Shown piece after piece: positions 10,345 to 21,134 of a DNA stretch of 64,000 nucleotides. Numbering within the stretch: the stretch's first letter is position 1; each line of letters starts with the position of its first letter. Under the pieces are notes generated by a model. The model had not been told where the DNA came from, did no database searches, and saw only the letters and a program-made list of their open reading frames with translations. Origin of the DNA: Lampris incognitus (lineage: Eukaryota; Chordata; Actinopteri; Lampriformes; Lampridae); assembly GCF_029633865.1 (NCBI RefSeq), contig NC_079215.1:55393457-55457456 (forward strand). Direction: 5' to 3'. Made by a program: the position numbers and the translations under genes.

Positions 10345-10796
10345 GTTCCCCGCGTTACGCGCGCACCGGACTACCGGTCGACACACGCCAAGTCTGCCGT
10401 TCCCGCAAGCAGCGTGAGTCGGCGGTCGCTTCACGTCGAGACTCAAGTCGTACGCGATCTATAAACAATGGCCAACGCACAGCGGCACCACACACACACG
10501 CATGAGAACCTGCCTACCAACTTCTTACTTTGGTCCCTCACACGCAGTTCAATCAGCGCACGGACACGGTGAGGTCACTTCCGGGAGAGTCACGTGTCCG
10601 TCGCTCCACCAATCGCGGTTGCGCTTTGCCCAGTTCCCCAAAATCAGCGTGTGACGGACACACGTCTGCAAGATTGTTTAATTTTGTGTGGAAAAAGTCA
10701 AAACGTACTTGGAAAAAAAAAGAAAAGAAGAAGTAATGATGAACACAGATCAACGGGAGTTTGAATTTGCTGGACTTCACAACTCTAAACACATTT
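10345..10796 (-). promoter_or_regulatory. Probable cisd3 promoter region, CpG-rich
   Basis: The 400 bp upstream of the cisd3 start are clearly richer in CpG (repeated CGCG, GTCGG and CACGTC) than the surrounding AT-rich DNA. CpG richness continues through cisd3 exons 1-2. No TATA box was identified. Assignment rests on position and composition only. Confidence 0.45.
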
Positions 10797-10935
10797 CATA
10801 CTGTAACGTGCATGGATAACTAGACACGCTGGCCGCTGGTTGGCGGATTCGACCCTTCAGTCGAGCGGTTAGCGAAGTCTCCTGCGATGCGGGCGATACA
10901 GGTTCGCTTCCCGGCCGCAGCACTTCCTGAGGTTG
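10797..10935 (+). mobile_element. tRNA-like SINE, family C
   Basis: Contains GACCCTTCAGTCGAGCGGTTAG (box A-like at its 3' end) and a box B-like GGTTCGCTTCCCGGCCG. A related copy at 40918-41060 shares the same head and the TAGACACG lead. Confidence 0.6.
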
Positions 10936-11839
10936 CGTTGTCCCCCGAAATTCGCTTCAATACATTTCAATACACTGAACAACAAAGTTTTTTTTTAACG
11001 TTTTGCTCCCTGAAAAAACAAATTAGATTAGGATAGACAATGTCAAGCTGATCAAAAAATAATTTCAGAGTTGCTGTATCACGTAGGAATTTGGGGAAAC
11101 ATCAAAACCAACTTTTATTGAATTTAAACATGCTTGATGACACACTGTTAGTTCAAGTGAGCTCAAAATGCTCTGCAGCTGATTTTCGTTTGTGCTCAGC
11201 ATCCGGTGCCTCTCGTGTCAGTGTCCAACAATAGTCGGGCAGCATTGATGGATTCCAGCTGCCCTCATGCCTCCTCTCCATGGTCGCAATGTCCCGGTGA
11301 ATCATTTCACCACGTTCGTCACTGACTGCACCAAGATAGCAGGGGGAAAGTCCCAAGTGTGAATGCAGAAAATGAATTTTCAATGAAACGTTGCACGTCA
11401 TGGTTTTGTATGCTTTACGCATGTTGTCAGGCAGCTCAGGGTAGTTTGGTGCTCTGTGGTCGCCTTCTGTGAGCAGCTTTTACAGGCTGTCTGCCAGCAT
11501 CTAACCTGAGTAACCATGCGCAGGCACGTCTAAGACAACATTTGTACAGCACCTACGCTGAGTGCATGCCCAGGCACGCTTGGGCTGACCAAAACAGCTT
11601 GCTTTGTGGGCAGTATACTAGTAGACCTCAAATATGACAGAAAATCGCAAAAATAAGTCATATATACAAAACGGTACGTGATAGGGTCATTTTAAGGTGA
11701 TTTCCGTGATCAGCAGGAAAATGCATAAAATACACCCGAAAGTGTTCAGGAAGCAAAATCTTTGTTGTCTGGTGCATCATCTTAATGGAATTGTATACCA
11801 AATTATATGTTTTCCAACACTGGTGGCCTGGAGTTACGG
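10936..11839. other. Unassigned intergenic sequence
   Basis: No gene seen. The part around 11150-11420 is an open minus-strand stretch with no recognised homology. Likely old repeat sequence. Confidence 0.35.
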
Positions 11840-11968
11840 GAAAGAGTAACAGAAGCTAGGTTAAGAGGAGAGGTGATGATTAGTGAGCAGCAGTATGGTT
11901 TCATGCTACTAAAGAGCACTATAGATGTGATGTTTGTTTTGAGAATGTTGATGGAGAAGTATACGTAG
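11840..11968 (+). mobile_element. RTE-like LINE fragment
   Basis: Short piece matching the RTE copy at 52800-52920 (AGGTTAAGAGGAGAGGTGAT, then AGCAGCAGTATGG). It is part of the RT fingers region and carries an early stop (TAG) after GAGAAGTATACG. Confidence 0.8.
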
Positions 11969-12189
11969 TATCAATCATGCAAACCTAAAGACCGTATTTC
12001 CTAAATTTTATCAACATGTAAACTTTGCCACCAGGGAAAACAACAAACTGGACTTCACTTTAAGCGACTTTGAGTGTCAGAAAAGCGCTCTATAAGTTTA
12101 ATCTATTATTATTATTATTTACACAAATGAGAAGAATGCATACAGAGCATTCCCCTGCCCCCACCTTGGAAACTCAGACCGCATCTCTG

Positions 12190-14152
12190 TTATGTTAATT
12201 TCAGCATACAGGCCACTTCTGAAACTTATCAAACCGGTTTAGCGACAGATCAGGGTCTGGCCAGAGGGGTCTATTTCAGCTCTCCAGGACTGCTTTGAGA
12301 GCACCGACTGGGGCATTTTCAAAGTGGCAGCCTCCTCTGGTGAGCACATTGATCTGGAGGAATACACAGTGACAGTGACAGCCTACATCAATAAATGTAA
12401 AGACGAGGTCACAGTCACCAAAACCATCTCTTTGTGGCCCAACCAGAAGCCCTGGCTGACAGCAGAGCACTACTGAGGACCCAGAATGCTGTATTTAGAT
12501 CTGGTGATAAGGCAGCCCTCAAGACAGCAAAGTCCAACCTGTCGTGTGGCCAAAAGACAATATGTACAGAGAATCAACAACCACTTCACTGATAGCAGAG
12601 ATGCACGGTGCTTGCGCAAGGGCATCCAGGCACTGGCTACAAGCCTCCTCCTTAGACCTGTGGCGGTGCCCCCACCCTCCTAGATGCACTGAATTACTTC
12701 TACGCACGATATGAGAGACTGAAAGATGTGCCGGTGGTGAAGCCTACATCCCTGATGGATGACTGGGTTCTGCAGGTGACCACCGATGACGTGAGAAAGA
12801 CCCTCTCCAGAGTCAACCCACAAAAAACTGGGTCTAGACAGAATCCCAGGCCAAGCCATCAGAAACTGTGCTGAGCAGCTGGCAGATGTCTTTGCTGACA
12901 TCTTCAACATCTCGCTGTGCCAGGCAGTCATCCCCACATGTTTCAAGTCTACCACCATCATACCAGTGCCAAAGAAGTCCCCTGTGTCCTGCCATAATGA
13001 CTACCGCCCCATTGCACCAACTGCCATCATCATGAAGTGCTTTGAGAGGCTGGTCATGAAGCACATCAAGTCCAGCCTCCCCTCTACTCTGGACCCTCTC
13101 CAGTTTGCATATCATGCTAACTATGCCACAGAAGATGCCATAACCTCTGCTCTTCATCCAGCCCTGTCCCACCTGGAGAGAAAGAACAGCTATGTGAGGA
13201 TTTTGTTCACTGACTTCAGCTCAGCTTTTAATATAATCATACCACAACACCTGATCGAAAAGCTGAGCCAGCTGGGCCTTAACACCTCCCTGTGCAACTG
13301 GGTACTGGACTTCCTCACAGGGAGGCCATGGTCAGTGCAAATTGGCAAGATCACCTCCAGGACCATCACACTGAGCACTGGCGCGCCACAGGGCTGTGTG
13401 CTCAGCCCGTCTTGTTCACCCTGCTGACCCATGACTGCAAAGCATCATCCACCTCCAACCTCGTTATAAAGTTTGCTGATGATACTACAGTGGTAGGTCT
13501 CATCAGCAACAACGATGAATCATCATACAGAGTGGAGGTGGATCAACTGGCAGCGAGCTGCAAAAACAACAACCTCTACCCAAATATAGGAAAAACTAAG
13601 GCGGTTATTATTAACTTTAGAAAGACCAGCACCCACCATACCTTCTGGCCATCAATGGAGACCATCAAGGACATGGCAAGAGTCAGCAGTGTTAAGTTCC
13701 TGGAAGTGCACATCACAGAGTACCTCTGCTGGTCCCTCACATGTCACTGTGCTGTCCAAGAAGGCCCAGCAGCGCCTTAGCTTCCTGCGGCGTCTGAAGA
13801 AGGCGAGTCTCCCCCCACCCATCCTCATCACATTCTACAGAGGCACCATAGAGAGCATTCTGACCAGTTGTATCACTGTCTGGCATGGGAACTGCAAGGC
13901 CTCCCTACAGCGGATAGTAAAGACAGCTTGAAAGATCATAGGAACTGCTCTCCCATCATCCAGGCCATCTATGATGCACAGCGCACCTGGAAGACTCTTA
14001 GCATCGTGAAGGACCCCACCCACCCTTCCCACATCTGCTTCACGCTCCTACCCTCTGGCAGGAGGTACCGGAGCATCCATGCTGCCTCCACCAGACTATG
14101 CAACAATTTCATTCCTCAGGCTGTGAGGTTCCTCAACAGCCTGAACACTTAG
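12190..14152 (+). mobile_element. LINE (CR1/L2-like) with most of the RT, frameshifted
   Basis: Segments in order: pre-RT spacer ([31 protein letters not shown]), RT block [20 protein letters not shown], motif [15 protein letters not shown], motif [13 protein letters not shown], motif C KFADDTTVVGLISNND, thumb AQQRLSFLRRLKKASLP and tail HICFTLLPSGRRYRSIHAAS. At least three frame changes lie near 12480, 13410 and 13690, so no intact protein remains. It is the same broad clade as the copy at 50-1305 but more complete. Confidence 0.88.
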
Positions 14153-14154
14153 AC

Positions 14155-14925
14155 CTAGCTAGCTACTACACCAGGCTACGCATGCTAGCAAAGAACTGTG
14201 AGTTTACAAACATAGATTTTGAAATTAAAGAACAACTAATACAGAGCTGCACATCATCCAGGCTTCGCAGGAAGGCGCTGAGAGAGCCCGACATAACACT
14301 AAATGGAATTCTGGACCACGGGAGAACTCTATAACTGTCTGAAATGCAGGCTGCAGGCGTAGAACAGGGTACAGCTGCTACAATGAATGCGGTGCATCAG
14401 AAGGCTCAAAACAAGCCATCAGCTGGAAATGTACACCCAATGAGAGTAAACCAAACAACCAGTGTAGGAATTGTGGAGGCAAATACCCACTTGAAGAGGA
14501 CTGCCCAGCTAAAGGCAAGCTATGCAGAGCATGTGCATAAACAAAACCACTTTGCAAGACAGTGCCACTCAAAACTCAGAGGTAAGGACACAAAGCAATG
14601 TAAAGACAACAGTAAACAACAGAATGCATGTCAGAGAGTACACCATGTGACCAGCACTACACCCAGTGAAAGTAACAAGCCAGGTTCATCTAGCAGTGAT
14701 GATGAATATGTGTTCGTAGTAAACACTTATCACTTATCACTATCACAGGACCTGATGAGCAGTGGCACTTAAGGAACCTGGATGCTACGCTCCAAAGACT
14801 AGAGAAATATGGCCTGAGAGTCTGGAAAGACAAGTGTGAGTTTTTCCAACTCTCTGTCGAGTACTCGGGGCACGTAATTGATAGTACTAGACTCCACAAG
14901 GCACCATCAAAGGTGAATACTATTA
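14155..14925 (+). mobile_element. Ty3/gypsy remnant: gag zinc knuckle joined to RT end
   Basis: A CCHC knuckle-like stretch (CRNCGGKYPLEEDCPAKG) is followed by an acidic/Ser-rich stretch. It then joins directly to a pol segment (RLEKYGLRVWKDKCEFFQLS, YSGHVID) from the RT connection region. Protease and most of RT are missing, so this is an internally deleted copy. Confidence 0.8.
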
Positions 14926-14929
14926 CCCT

Positions 14930-16660
14930 AAAGTTCTTTTTAGGTTAATTGATTCTGTTATTAATGGTCCCTACACTTCTTTTTGAACCTGATGTTGAGT
15001 TGTCTGAAAAATTTCTCACTCATTTTGTAAATAAGGTGGAGAATATCAGGTCCTAAATCCAGCCAGGCTCTTGCATTCATTCAATTCCAATGTTAATTCG
15101 GCCTCTTTTACCCAGTTTCAACCAATTACAATTTCAGTGTTAGAGAGGACAGTCTCCAATATGAACTCCCCCTCCTGCATCTTAGACATCATTCCCACTA
15201 AGCTGCACAAGGAGGTGTTTTCAACTATCAGCCCCATTATTCTGCAAATTCTTAATAATTCTCTGGCCTCTGGTTCTTTTCCAGAGAGTTTTTAGCATGC
15301 CATTGTTCGCCCATTGCTGAAGAAACCTAATTTAGATCCCCTGTCCCTAAGTAATTAGAGACCAATCTCCAAATTGTCTTTTCTATCTAAGGTTATGTAG
15401 AGCGCAATTTCTTCTCAATTGATTTCTTTTATGAACACTAATACTGTTTTTAATAGTTTCCAGTCTGGTTTTAGAGCACTTGTACCTAGATAGCTCTAGT
15501 TAAGGTCGCTAATGACCTACCGCTGACTGCAGACAGAGGTGACTGCTTGATTTTAGTTCTTTTAGACTTAAGTGCTGCCTTTGACACAGTCAATCACAAC
15601 ATCCTCTGACATCGCTTAGACTTGGGTTGGAATCAAGGGCTTTGCTCTTAGTTTATTACGCTCTTACCTCACCAACAGAACTTTTTCTGTTGTTCTGGGC
15701 AACTCTACCTCCTCGATGGCTCAGTTGAGTTTTGGTGTCCCTCAAGGCTCAGTTCTTGGTCCCCTTCTCTTTTCTATATACATACTGCCCCTTTGCCAGG
15801 TCATTCAAAATCACAATGTGCTCTACAATTTTGCTGACAACAGTTATATGTGCCACTAAAACCAACAGTTCCTAATACCCTAGCAAATCTCACAACTTGC
15901 CTCTCTGACATTAAATCCTGGATGTTCAAACATTTTCTCAAATTTAATGATAAGTCTGAGGTCATTCTGTTCGGTCCTGAAAATTCCATCAGCCCTTTTG
16001 TTACTAATCTTGGATGTCTGTTGGGTAGTCTTAAGCGGGCCGCTATGAAGCTTAGAGTAATATTCGATGCTAACCTCGGTTTTGATAATCAAATCAAACA
16101 TGTTCAGTTGTGCTTCCTACAGCTCAAACTAATCTCCAAAATCAGGTCATTTTTATCAATTGCTGATCTTCAAAAAGTTGTACATGCTTTTATCTATTCT
16201 AAGCTCGACTATTGTAATGCACTTTATTCTGGTATCATCAAGGGCTCCCTCCACCATCTGCAGTTGGTACATAACGCCGCTGCTTGGCTCATTACTGGGA
16301 CAAAGAGATATGACCATATCACTCCTGTGCTTGCCTCCCTACACTGGCTCCCTGTTATATTTCCAATTGATTTTAAAATTTTATTTCTCACTTTTAAGGC
16401 TTTAAATGGTCTTGATCCTACATACATTTCTGATTTATTGACCTGGTATGTGCCCCTCGACCATTAAGATCTGCAGATGGAGCCCTGCTGGTTATTCCCA
16501 GGTCTCGGTCTGTTACAAAGGCTGACCGGGCCTTTTTTGCTAGAGCTCCCATGCTATGGAACTCTCTTCCTGTTGACCTAAGACAAACCAATTCTCTAGC
16601 TTCTTTTTGTTTTCTTACAGCTTCACTTATATTATTCATCATGTTTCTTTCATTAGCATT
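14930..16660 (+). mobile_element. LINE (Rex1/CR1 or L2-like), decayed
   Basis: RT pieces in several frames: LEKFL-type spacer, [33 protein letters not shown] (motif A), [20 protein letters not shown] (motif B), NFADNSYMCH (motif C, Asp-Asp changed to Asp-Asn). The C-terminal SLHWLPVIFPIDFKILFLTF is an intact 205-codon stretch at 15850-16467. The catalytic change and stops show it is dead. Confidence 0.85.
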
Positions 16661-17640
16661 TACGTTGATTTAAGTGCTAATATCTAACAGTAAACTTTTC
16701 ATGTGCGCGCGTACACACTCACACGCACTACTGGAGGAGGTGCAAAAGGCTTTCAGGGTTCATACATGTTTTGTAGATTTTGTAGACTGCACACTGAACC
16801 TGTTCAAAGGAAGCTCAACACTGCTCATGAACTATGGAAAGAAAGTGTCGTTAACTGAAAATGTTTAGATGAATTTAAATGCAATTTAAACCTCCCATGT
16901 GACATATAAATTCCAGTATACACTTTTTTGAAACCCAGCAAAAATCATATGAAAGTGTTAATACCTTGTCCATGCAGTTGTCTCTGAAGATGTTTTTTGT
17001 GAGGATGACAGTGTCGTCCTGTTATGGGTTTTGAAAGCAAACTTTAACAAATACATATAGATCATAGTACATTGCATAGTCAACAAACCTAAAGATAATC
17101 ACCTAACCACCAATACCTTTGTCATTGCAAAGGTCACAACACCACCTTCTGACAGGCATATCTTCATTAAAACAAAATGATGTATCAAATCCTGTCTATA
17201 GCATGAATCTGCTACACCCCTGAATCATATTCCTTAACATTTATTTTACTTTATATATTCAAATCAGTATCATCAGGACATAAGTTTTTCACAGCTAAAT
17301 CTTAATTTCAAATGATACTTTGTGAAATAAGCCCAGCAACACTACTAGTTTGCTGGGCTCTTGTTGACTAAGATGAACATAAACAGCGTAAAACAATCCC
17401 TTGTCAATGAGCAAGTTAAGTGAAAAACGTTGACTGAATTAAGAAAATTCTTCCAGTAAGTGATACAACTAACATATTCACTTCCATTACAGCTATCACA
17501 CTCTTTGGCATTTTTAATGTTCATTTATGTGCAATTTTGGCAGATCATACACTCACCTATACTGCTGTCATCACAGCACTGATTTGGAACATTTGGAGGC
17601 AAGAAGCCTCTGGGTACAGATTGCTGGTTGAGGTAAAGCT
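16661..17640. other. Unassigned AT-rich sequence
   Basis: No gene or clear repeat recognised. The sequence is AT-rich with no long ORF. Confidence 0.35.
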
Positions 17641-17642
17641 AC

Positions 17643-17870
17643 ACATGTCGCCCAACCCCAGCCCTCACCATAACTGTAACCCTAACATGTAGCCCCACCT
17701 CATCTTCCAAGAAGAAGGAGGGGGTGGGGCTACACACGTAGCTCCGCCCAACATATGTAGCCTGACCCCAGCCCTCACCGTAACCATAACCCTACCATGT
17801 AGCCCCACCTCATCTTCCAAGAAGGAGGGGGTGGGGCTACACGTAGCTCCGCCCGACACTTGTAGCCCCG
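17643..17870. repeat. Tandem duplication of a ~114-bp palindrome-bearing unit
   Basis: Two units lie head to tail (about 17643-17756 and 17757-17870). Each contains CCCCAGCCCTCACC, AACCCTA, then TGTAGCCCCACC facing GGTGGGGCTACA across a ~24-nt CTTCCAAG-containing spacer. The second unit is 3 bp shorter at GAAGAAGG/GAAGG. Each unit can fold into a strong hairpin. Confidence 0.85.
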
Positions 17871-18164
17871 ACTCAAATTCACAGTCTGTGTCCCAGGGAA
17901 CTTGCTCAGGTCTGCAGCTTTACTATACTCCCAGGTTCTGCTATAAGCAATTAAGCAATTAAGCACAGAATTGATTGGCACAGCAATTTTGAAAACAGAA
18001 CATTAACGAATCAATCTTGAAACTCAATGCACAAATTCTCCTCTTTTCTAAGCCAGTTATCACAAAAATAATATAAAATAAGATAAAATAAAATTAAGTT
18101 TCTGGCTGGCCAAGAACTGGGTACTGACATTAAGCGTCAGTCATTCAAATCCCCACAAGAAAAT

Positions 18165-21098
18165 GTAAAACTCAGTAAAATACATTTATTGACGAAAAAG
18201 CTCAGTTGTCTTGATCCGTCCATTTAATTTTACACACAAAAATATCAAAATACTTTAGCCAACAGGGCATTTAATCTGAATATTGTCAAATTATTTCTGA
18301 TCAATTCTCTCAAACAAATACACTATACATTGTCAACGTGCTTGTCCTTTTCAAAATTCAGTGCTCTTTTTTTTTCCGGGAACAATGCATTTAAGATGTA
18401 TGCATAGTTGCTACTTGGTATTTAGCAATAGATTTGACACACTCCACTGCATTTCATGCAATTCATATTCCATTAGGGAAAATTTTCTCCTTCAAACATC
18501 ATTCAGCGCCAGGTGCTAATATATATATAAAAGTTACACAGTACAACATTCATAAAGTGGATTATCTTGGTTACCCAAATGTCAAAGCTTAAAACAATGA
18601 ATGTATCTTTACACAAACATACAGAATCATACAACTTGTACTTAAAAAAATAAGAAATAACAAAAAAAGCAAAAGAACAAATAAAAACGAAAACAACAAT
18701 TGGGCAAAAAAACCAAAACAAAACAAAACAACAAATGCCCCAGTGCAACATGAGAAAGTAACCCATTCAAAAATCCTATGCAGCACTCTTTCAGTAAATC
18801 TCTCGGGCATATCCGTGCCCACATTTCTCCTAAGCTGTGAAACAGTTTGTAAGGACTTAAGGTTAAGACCTCCAACTAGAGATGTCACGTCGCCATGTAG
18901 GTTCACGTGTTGTGTTGTGAAGGTAACACAGATTCCTCTCAGTCACCGCTGCCATATTTTACACCAACCAAATAAGTCGCTTAAAGAAGCTTCACTGACA
19001 CCTACAATTTAGCACAAACAGAACGATAAGATGCTGAGATACCACACGTATGGCGAAACGCGTTTGGGGTTGCGAGCAGAAACGTAAAGGTGTTTGTGAA
19101 ATCCACAGCCTAACGTTTCCTGGCCTTCAGAGTCAGAGACAGATCTGCGAGTGGTCTTTTGCGAGTGAATGAGCTGGACAGAAGCACCACATTGTAAAGT
19201 GGACTGAAAGGAAAGTTGCTCATCTTTGCCGATGAGTCAGTTTTTGTTCTGATCTTGGGCTTTAAACATAGCCACACATAGACTAGGCCAACTTGAAGAT
19301 GTCAAGTACATACACCGACATTCCACCAGGGGCTGATCACAGCCACGCTAATAACTATACACTGCCACGGCAGTACTTTAACATTACTTATAATAATTAT
19401 GTCCATATGCCTTGAGAACTTCAGATGCTCAGAATACCTCCAGTAACACCACGCTTTAGGCTTTACTGTCCAATGATCAAGTCGTTGTCTAAAGCACAAA
19501 CCACAAAACAATATTGTATCTTACAACATAAGTACAATACAAAATGATATGACACTTTAATCATCACTACGCTTATTCGTGGTTCAACTGGTAAGTCAAA
19601 TGATCATTGTTACCTATCAAAAGTATAAATGGATCAGGAGGGGTGTTTTCCTCCCCAATGTACCCCATATACAAAACACTATCAAAGTAAGAAGAAAAAA
19701 GAAAAAGCCTTTAGACTCTTGATTTTTTCCTTCTATCTAGCATAATTAAGGCATTAACTATACAGTATTGCTAAAACAACAAGAAGTTGCTGGATACGAA
19801 AGAAATATCTATAAAGTAACATAAAAAAACCCTAACATTTCAGTACAGAGTGCAAAATATTCATATAAATCCATAACTTGTGAGTCCCTTGTGGCCCGTT
19901 AAGTACCAAACTTCCTTTTGATGGTACTACGTTGATGCCTAATTTGCTGTTAACTAAAAAACATGCAAAGTGCAAACTGGATTTAGGAAATACAATTATT
20001 TTCTTAATTACAATTTCCAAATGTTTGGTTTCGTCTGCTTAATCTCGGTAGCAACTGGTAGGATATAAAAGTCTCTATAAATTCTCGGGGTGGGGGTGGG
20101 GGACGGGGGGGGGGGGCTCAACGAAACCTTACCTGGTACTTAACTTTCAAGTTAAGCCAGTCTTACATGGTTGAAAATTGTGTTTTAGTCCCGTGGGTTT
20201 TGTACCATTCTGGTATTTAAAAGGAGTTAATTAGTTGTGTTTGGCATCCTTTTTCGTTATTGAGCTATTAGGTAGCCACATGTATCCAGTGAAGGCTAAA
20301 GTAGCAGTGAATTAGCGCAAAATAGCCACTAAACATCCCAATAAAGAAAAGAGAAGACATAAAACAATCTTACGTGAAGACCGTATAAATCTTAGAATGG
20401 GATAAAAACCAACACGTTGAACATTTTGACGTCAACAGGATACGAGATTGAGGGTATAACATAAAACAAAAGATCTGGATTCAACTTGTGTCGGGTTAAA
20501 AAAAAAAAAGAGGAAGACATAATATCAAGGAAGACAGTTGAGGCTTCAAAACGGTGGCAGATGTCAGTGATCCAAGCAGAACAAACTGGATGGAAACAGG
20601 GGGTTTCAGCCATGGGTGGATATCGATAATAGTCAGTGTCGCCAAAACAGAGACAATCTGAGCTTATATAACCAGAGCGAAAACTAACATGCTTGGACTT
20701 AATCCCGAACCCCAAACAACATCTTCAGGACAAGAAGAACGCCGCAACCCGCTGGCAGAAGCAGCGACTTTGATCGAGTTAACAAATTAGTGCAATTTAA
20801 TAAGAGACCACTGTGTCAGGACTCTCTGAAAGCTGCCTATGTAAAATACCTATGAGAAGAACCTCAGATATAAGAATTTAAAAACACACAAAAAAATTGT
20901 TAAATATTTGAGTCTGTCCCACTATACATTCATAAGAGGGGGGTGTACGATAGAGATGACAAAGAGTGAAATACATTTCAGAAGTCTTTCATGAATATTA
21001 AAGTTGACCTCGGTTTTTGTTGATGCAGCTCAGTTTCAATGACCTCTGATGATGTTCTAGTATCCTGATTTAAGGTGCGACTGCTTTGGGAAGAGAAG
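18165..21098 (-). other. mllt6: Probable mllt6 3' UTR
   Basis: About 2.9 kb downstream of the mllt6 stop with no transposable element and no coding signal, in contrast to the repeat-filled flanks. A minus-strand AATAAA at 18185-18190 is a candidate poly(A) signal. A G-rich run lies at 20090-20116. Extent is inferred from composition and the known long 3' UTR of the human gene. Confidence 0.5.
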
Positions 21099-21134
21099 TT
21101 AGACATTCTTGTCTCCGCTCTTCTCCCCCGCAGC
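21099..21134 (-). CDS. mllt6: mllt6 last coding exon
   Basis: After CATTTTCTTTTCAG on the minus strand it encodes [11 protein letters not shown] and TAA (21099-21101). The human protein ends in a comparable short charged tail (GASANQEKG). Phase 0 entry. Confidence 0.8.
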   Translation of the reverse strand, partial: AAGEKSGDKNV

